Shown in pieces: positions 6,162 through 9,058 of a stretch of DNA of 9,058 nucleotides. A model generated the notes under the pieces. That model was not told the origin of the DNA. It worked only from the letters and a program-made list of their open reading frames with translations, and ran no database searches. Source of the DNA: SIG450 sp045658425 (GTDB lineage Bacteria; Bacillota; Clostridia; UMGS1840; HGM11507); contig JAZOVB010000095.1 in assembly GCA_045658425.1 (NCBI GenBank), positions 1 through 9,058 on the forward strand. Direction: 5' to 3'. The translations under genes were made by a program, and so were the position numbers. Positions within the stretch are counted from its first letter, which is position 1. Each line of letters starts with the position of its first letter.

Positions 6162-6803
6162 TAGGCCTCTTGCTGCTTTAACTGCCGCAACTAACTGCTT
6201 AGCCATATCTGTGATAGATTTGAAGTCGCCTGTCTTAGCACCTGCTGTTAATGCACCGCCAACACCAACTGCTGCAGCACCTGCTTTAATCCACTGGTCA
6301 ACATTGGTAATGTCAACACCGCCTGTAGGCATAACCTTAGCGTGTGGAAGAGGACCTTTGATTGATTTAATGATTTTAGGACCGAATAATTCGCCGGGGA
6401 ATACCTTAATAATATCAGCCCCTGCTTCCATAGCGTTAACTACTTCTTTAATTGTTGTACAACCGGGCATACCTGCAACTCTGTATCTGTTACAAAGCTT
6501 GATTGTTTCAGGGTCAAAATATGGGCTTACAACATACTGTGCACCTGAAAGAATAGCAATTCTTGCTGTTTCAGGATCTAAAACGGTACCTGCACCAAGT
6601 AACATTTCGCCGTTTTTGTAGTGGTTAGCTAACTGTTCAATTACCTTGTGAGCACCGGGTACTGTAAAGGTAAGCTCGATAGCATCAACGCCACCCTCTA
6701 AGCATGCTTCTGAAATTCTGATAGCTTCTTCTGCTGTTGACGCTCTTACAACACCAACAACACCTGTATCGGTTAATCTGGTAAGTACTTTTTCTTTTTC
6801 CAT
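6159..6803 (-). CDS. eda: KDPG / 4-hydroxy-2-oxoglutarate aldolase
   Basis: This is a class I aldolase of 214 residues that splits 2-keto-3-deoxy-6-phosphogluconate into pyruvate and glyceraldehyde-3-phosphate, or 4-hydroxy-2-oxoglutarate into pyruvate and glyoxylate. The single TIM-barrel is complete. Glu43 is in IELTFTVPG, Thr73 in GAGTVLD, the Schiff-base lysine is Lys133 in IIKVFPGE, and the glycine-rich phosphate loops are PTGGVD (159-164) and GVGGAL (180-185). At the position of the arginine shortly after the catalytic Glu in the E. coli enzyme, a threonine (Thr47) is seen, so substrate preference may differ. AAGGGAGAA at 6812-6820 precedes the ATG by eight bases. By eye its base composition is less AT-rich than its neighbours, which may reflect high expression. 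It stands alone: no 2-keto-3-deoxygluconate kinase or uronate genes are adjacent. Confidence 0.93.
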   Translation of the reverse strand: MEKEKVLTRLTDTGVVGVVRASTAEEAIRISEACLEGGVDAIELTFTVPGAHKVIEQLANHYKNGEMLLGAGTVLDPETARIAILSGAQYVVSPYFDPETIKLCNRYRVAGMPGCTTIKEVVNAMEAGADIIKVFPGELFGPKIIKSIKGPLPHAKVMPTGGVDITNVDQWIKAGAAAVGVGGALTAGAKTGDFKSITDMAKQLVAAVKAARGL

Positions 6804-6835
6804 TTTGTTTGTTCTCCCTTTATATTTTTTTTATT

Positions 6836-6864
6836 ATTTTATACCTTTTATATAAATAAGTCAA
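6836..6864 (-). promoter_or_regulatory. Proximal eda promoter
   Basis: On the - strand TTGACT (6864-6859) and TAAAAT (6841-6836) are 17 bp apart. Transcription would begin near 6829, giving a leader of about 25 bases that contains the ribosome binding site at 6820-6812. Confidence 0.7.
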
Positions 6865-6887
6865 GCAAATTAACCTATTCTGCCCTG

Positions 6888-6916
6888 ATTTTACCACTTT
6901 TTAAGAATTTTAGCAA
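6888..6916 (-). promoter_or_regulatory. Possible distal eda promoter with extended -10
   Basis: On the - strand TTGCTA (6916-6911) and TAAAAT (6893-6888) are 17 bp apart, and TG one base upstream of the -10 makes it an extended -10. It would start near 6881, upstream of the proximal promoter. The -35 match is weaker, so this call is tentative. Confidence 0.45.
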
Positions 6917-6923
6917 TATTTTA

Positions 6924-6952
6924 TTGACAATATACCGATATTTATATATAAT
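6924..6952 (+). promoter_or_regulatory. Consensus sigma-A promoter driving the riboswitch and cation exchanger
   Basis: TTGACA at 6924-6929 and TATAAT at 6947-6952 are both perfect consensus boxes with a 17-bp spacer. The expected start, near 6959, is exactly where the riboswitch aptamer begins. Such a strong promoter makes sense if expression is throttled downstream by transcription termination. The -35 box lies seven bases from the -35 of the distal eda promoter on the other strand. Confidence 0.93.
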
Positions 6953-6956
6953 TTTA

Positions 6957-7058
6957 GAAAAAGGGAGTAGCAGGCATCTGTAATGCTTAATCAGATGTTT
7001 GAACATGCGTCAGTACGATTTTTAAAAATCCGCGGTTCGATTAAATTGCAAGACTTTT
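6957..7058 (+). promoter_or_regulatory. yybP-ykoY family (manganese) riboswitch aptamer
   Basis: Hallmarks of this family, recalled from known members, occur in order. AAAAGGGAGTAGC at 6959-6971 is the P1 and first conserved loop. A hairpin follows with CATCTG at 6975-6980 pairing with CAGATG at 6992-6997. CGTCAGTACG lies at 7008-7017, then a palindromic stem at 7017-7030, then CCG. GCAAGAC at 7048-7054 completes the second conserved loop. GAAC at 7001-7004 can pair with GTTC at 7035-7038. P1 forms between AAAAG (6959-6963) and CTTTT (7054-7058). The family binds Mn2+ and usually turns expression on. The 3' strand of P1 is also part of the following terminator stem, as expected for an ON switch. 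Confidence 0.9.
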
Positions 7059-7088
7059 ATTACCAAGGGGGTAATAGGGGTCTTTTTT
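7051..7088 (+). terminator. Riboswitch-controlled intrinsic terminator
   Basis: The arm at 7051-7064 pairs along its whole length with 7070-7083 (14 bp, including three consecutive U-G wobbles), with loop AAGGG and a T run at 7083-7088. The 5' arm shares CTTTT (7054-7058) with riboswitch P1, so terminator and aptamer exclude each other. It precedes the exchanger start by 28 bases. Confidence 0.9.
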
Positions 7089-7115
7089 ATTTTTATATAT
7101 GAAAGGATATTTATT

Positions 7116-8066
7116 ATGAGTTATTTATGGTTAATTATCGGTTTTATTTTACTTATCAAAGGGGCAGATTTCTTTGTTGACGGAAGCTCCTCTCTTGCAA
7201 AACGCTTTAAAATTCCCGAAATAATTATTGGTCTTACCATTGTTGCTATGGGAACGAGTGCTCCCGAGGCGGCGGTAAGCTTAAGTGCCGCTTTAAATAA
7301 AGCAAATGGTATTGTGGTGGGCAATGTTATCGGCTCTAATATATTTAATCTTTTAATGGTTGTTGGTATTTGTGCTGTTATCAAGCCTTTCAAAGTTGAA
7401 AAGCAGGTTATGAAAAGCGAATTTCCTCTTTCCATATACGCGGCAATTTTTGCTCTTGTTCTTTGTTTTGACAGTATAATCCCCGGCAGAGAAAATATTT
7501 TGGGAAGAATTGACGGCATACTTCTTTTGATATGTATAGTTCTTTTTATCTGGTCTCAGGTGAAAAATGCTCTTAAAGCAAGTAGAGAGGGCGGGGAAGA
7601 GGACTCTGAAATAGAACTTTTATCACCTTTAAAAACAGCCCTTTATATTTTAGGCGGTATCGGAGCTGTTATCTGGGGTGGAGATATGGTAGTTAATTCT
7701 GCTACCGATATTGCAAAAAGCTTTGGTGTTTCTGATCATCTGATAGGACTTACTATTGTTGCAATAGGTACCAGTCTTCCCGAGCTTGTAACAAGTGTGG
7801 TTGCGGCAAGAAAGGGAGAAAGTGATTTGGCTCTTGGTAATGTTATCGGCTCAAACATATTCAATATATTCTTTATACTCGGCATAAGCTCAACCGTAAC
7901 TCCTGTTGCTATTTCGGTTGCATCATTGTGGGATATCGGTATTCTTATCGGTATAAGTGCTGTTGCATACTTCCTTACTCTTTGGGGCAAGGGTGCTAAA
8001 AGATGGCACGGTATTTTGTATGTTTTAATGTATGCTCTGTTTACAGCATATATATTAATAAGATAA
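7116..8066 (+). CDS. CaCA-family sodium/calcium (cation) exchanger, YrbG type
   Basis: This is an integral membrane antiporter of 316 residues, the usual length for bacterial YrbG-like members of the calcium/cation antiporter superfamily. Two inverted Na_Ca_ex halves are plain. The alpha-1 repeat has GLTIVAMGTSAPE (39-51) and GNVIGSNIFN (69-78). The alpha-2 repeat has GLTIVAIGTSLPE (211-223) and GNVIGSNIFN (241-250). The repeat glutamates Glu51 and Glu223 are the expected ion ligands. A short acidic loop (about 158-168, EGGEEDSEIE) joins the halves and lies in the cytoplasm in this family. An AAAGGA site at 7102-7107 precedes the ATG by eight bases. The upstream yybP-ykoY riboswitch implies control by Mn2+, so export of Mn2+, or of Ca2+ under Mn2+ control, is inferred. 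It appears to be a single-gene unit. Confidence 0.93.
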   Translation: MSYLWLIIGFILLIKGADFFVDGSSSLAKRFKIPEIIIGLTIVAMGTSAPEAAVSLSAALNKANGIVVGNVIGSNIFNLLMVVGICAVIKPFKVEKQVMKSEFPLSIYAAIFALVLCFDSIIPGRENILGRIDGILLLICIVLFIWSQVKNALKASREGGEEDSEIELLSPLKTALYILGGIGAVIWGGDMVVNSATDIAKSFGVSDHLIGLTIVAIGTSLPELVTSVVAARKGESDLALGNVIGSNIFNIFFILGISSTVTPVAISVASLWDIGILIGISAVAYFLTLWGKGAKRWHGILYVLMYALFTAYILIR

Positions 8067-8201
8067 TAATTGAAAGGGAATGTAAAAAAACTCCAGACCA
8101 CCAAAAACGAGATGTATCAATAGTTTTGATATAGAAAACTTATCAAATCAACTATAAAAAGGTAAAGATTTTAAAAAAATCTTTAAAAATTAAGTTTTTG
8201 G
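8067..8201. other. Non-coding AT-rich stretch with two small hairpins
   Basis: No gene is seen. A ribosome-binding-like GAAAGGG near 8080 is followed by ATG TAA, so it encodes nothing. Hairpins: 8121-8131 with 8141-8154 (11 bp with a three-base bulge) and 8164-8172 with 8176-8184 (9 bp, A and T rich). Neither is followed by a T run on the + strand, so no clear terminator for the exchanger gene is present here. Confidence 0.6.
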
Positions 8202-8230
8202 TTAAGCAGATGCGTTAGTATCCGAACCCG

Positions 8231-8335
8231 TTTATTGTCGGATTTTTTCGCCCCTGCGTCGTTAAAATACTCGCAAATATGTTAATATTCACTGCGTTTT
8301 TGCCTAGCATTGCCTGAAAAAATCCAGACAATAAA
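8231..8335. repeat. Internal palindrome A of the element
   Basis: TTTATTGTC at 8231-8239 pairs with 8327-8335. After one bulged A (8326), GGATTTTTTC at 8240-8249 pairs with 8316-8325. This makes a 19-bp stem with a 66-base apical region. That apex contains a degenerate direct repeat with a 20-bp period (copies at 8261-8280 and 8281-8300, both starting GTTAA) flanked by two CTGCGT motifs (8254-8259 and 8292-8297). Confidence 0.75.
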
Positions 8336-8344
8336 TTCGCGGAA

Positions 8345-8449
8345 CCATAAACCTTTTAAATTCGAGATTTTTTTAGGCGGAAGATTTCGATAATACGAGG
8401 GTATATCAAAATCGACAACGACAAAAAAGCCGGATTTAAAAGGTTTTGG
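8345..8449. repeat. Internal palindrome B of the element
   Basis: CCA at 8345-8347 pairs with TGG at 8447-8449. Past a bulged T (8348), the 13 bases at 8349-8361 pair with 8434-8446, and a wobble and two G-C pairs extend the stem. An inner stem, GATTT at 8383-8387 with 8409-8413 and GATA at 8389-8392 with TATC at 8404-8407, caps it. A TTTTTTT run (8368-8374) faces AAAAAA (8423-8428) between the two. Confidence 0.7.
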
Positions 8450-8543
8450 CGGGTTCGGATATTAACACATCTGCTTAAGCGAACGCCCCTTAAATGTTCT
8501 TTTTTGCAATAGATAAATGTTTTGGTTGTCACTTTTTTTAATT

Positions 8544-9058
8544 TTATTCGAGCCACAAGATCATCTCTAGCAACCTTTTTACGCATATTGCAAGCTCGTT
8601 TCTTTTGTTTTTAACAGAAATTGTATCTATATATTTATGTTTTCTGTCATTTGAAAAAGAAGGCATACGGATATCATTTCCTGCTTTAACCTCTGCGCTT
8701 TTTTCGGCAGTATTATTCCAGTCCGTTGTTATAAGTCCCTTATACCCCCATTCACCACGCAAAATACCCGTAAGCAATTCTGCATTTTCAGATGCTCGCA
8801 CATTATTAACCAGGTTATATGATGTCATAATAAGCTTGGGAGCACTCTCCTTAACACAAATCTCAAATCCCTTAAGGTAAATTTCACGCAGCGCTCTCTC
8901 TGACAGAATTGAATTTGATTCTTCACGATTAGTTTCTTTATTGTTGCAGGCGAAATGCTTTGGAGTTGCAACTATTCTTTGCGACTGGATGCCTCTTACC
9001 ATAGCAGCTGCCATTTTACCTGATACAAACGGGTCTTCAGAATAATATTCAAAGTTTC
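8544..9058 (-). CDS. Glycoside hydrolase family 3 (beta-glucosidase type), 5' end beyond the window
   Basis: The frame is open from the right edge (first full codon at 9056) to a TAA at 8546-8544, about 171 codons. It encodes the second half of a GH3 TIM-barrel domain. FEYYSEDPFVSGKM (9053-9012) is followed by the substrate-binding ATPKHFACNNKETNR, then LREIYLKGFE, then MTSYN, and the catalytic nucleophile aspartate in ITTDWN (codon 8723-8721). It closes with KAGNDIRMP and a final helix ending ILWLE. The usual alpha/beta-sandwich domain that follows in most GH3 enzymes, and supplies the acid/base residue, is absent after this point. Some rumen GH3 enzymes carry that domain first, so the protein may be complete in reversed order; otherwise the gene is truncated. 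The enzyme would release glucose or related sugars from oligosaccharides. Confidence 0.9.
   Translation of the reverse strand, partial: NFEYYSEDPFVSGKMAAAMVRGIQSQRIVATPKHFACNNKETNREESNSILSERALREIYLKGFEICVKESAPKLIMTSYNLVNNVRASENAELLTGILRGEWGYKGLITTDWNNTAEKSAEVKAGNDIRMPSFSNDRKHKYIDTISVKNKRNELAICVKRLLEMILWLE

Larger units (their letters stand above)
8202..8478. repeat. 277-bp palindromic element with 29-bp terminal inverted repeats (MITE-like or structured RNA)
   Basis: The left end (8202-8230, beginning TTAAGCAGATG) is the reverse complement of the right end (8450-8478) at 27 of 29 positions. Between them lie two further palindromes (8231-8335 and 8345-8449) that fill almost all the interior, so a single strand folds into a three-way junction. 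No open reading frame of note is inside and no transposase is adjacent. This fits a miniature inverted-repeat element or a large structured intergenic repeat. Flanks carry weak further inverted similarity (ATTAAG at 8189-8194 against CTTAAAT at 8489-8495), so the true ends may lie outside. No target-site duplication could be defined. Confidence 0.8.

Noticed and set aside
6121..6621. A 166-codon + strand open frame
   Set aside because: It is antisense to eda, which has intact catalytic motifs and a proper ribosome binding site; the + frame encodes low-complexity Ala/Pro/Thr-rich sequence.
7121..7519. Long antisense frames within the exchanger, rimO and pgsA genes
   Set aside because: They are shadows caused by the codon pattern of the real genes; none has a start context or family motif.
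8261..8300. Short direct repeats as a CRISPR remnant
   Set aside because: Only two degenerate units without spacers of regular length; they belong to the apex of palindrome A.
8356..8586. A 76-codon - strand frame across the element boundary
   Set aside because: It overlaps the GH3 3' end in a different frame and enters the palindromic element; no domain or ribosome binding site supports it.

Overview
The window is AT-rich DNA with compact, overlapping genes, purine-rich ribosome binding sites and textbook sigma-A promoters. This fits a low-GC Bacillota genome, most likely an anaerobic Clostridia species of gut or rumen type. The taxonomic call is an inference from gene style, from the recX-rimO-pgsA cluster and from the plant-polysaccharide type GH3 enzyme; no rRNA or other marker is present.

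Left part (1-5773), all on the + strand. A strong hairpin (62-99) lies upstream of a two-gene redox unit: the membrane electron carrier CcdA and a membrane-anchored TlpA/ResA-like thioredoxin. Directly after the thioredoxin stop codon a good promoter (1359-1387) starts a second operon: an unrecognised zinc-ribbon membrane protein, recX (RecA modulator), rimO (ribosomal protein S12 methylthiotransferase), pgsA (phosphatidylglycerophosphate synthase) and pgi (glucose-6-phosphate isomerase). The first four genes overlap one another. The operon ends at a clear intrinsic terminator (5731-5773).

Middle part (5774-7115). A gene-free stretch holds several strong hairpins, two of which read as terminators for the - strand. 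They lie downstream of a single-gene KDPG/KHG aldolase unit (eda, - strand, 6159-6803). Between eda and the next gene are back-to-back divergent promoters. The rightward one has consensus -35 and -10 boxes and starts transcription at the beginning of a yybP-ykoY (manganese) riboswitch with its own terminator (6957-7088).

Right part (7116-9058). The riboswitch controls a CaCA-family (YrbG-type) cation exchanger, which suggests a manganese or calcium export role. Beyond it is a 277-bp element (8202-8478). It has 29-bp terminal inverted repeats and two large internal palindromes, so the whole can fold into a three-way junction. It lies between the exchanger and the 3' end of a convergent GH3 glycosidase gene that runs off the right edge. 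The GH3 protein stops right after its TIM-barrel domain, so it is either a reversed-domain-order enzyme or a truncated gene.

The two items most worth following up are the Mn-riboswitch/exchanger pair and the palindromic element.
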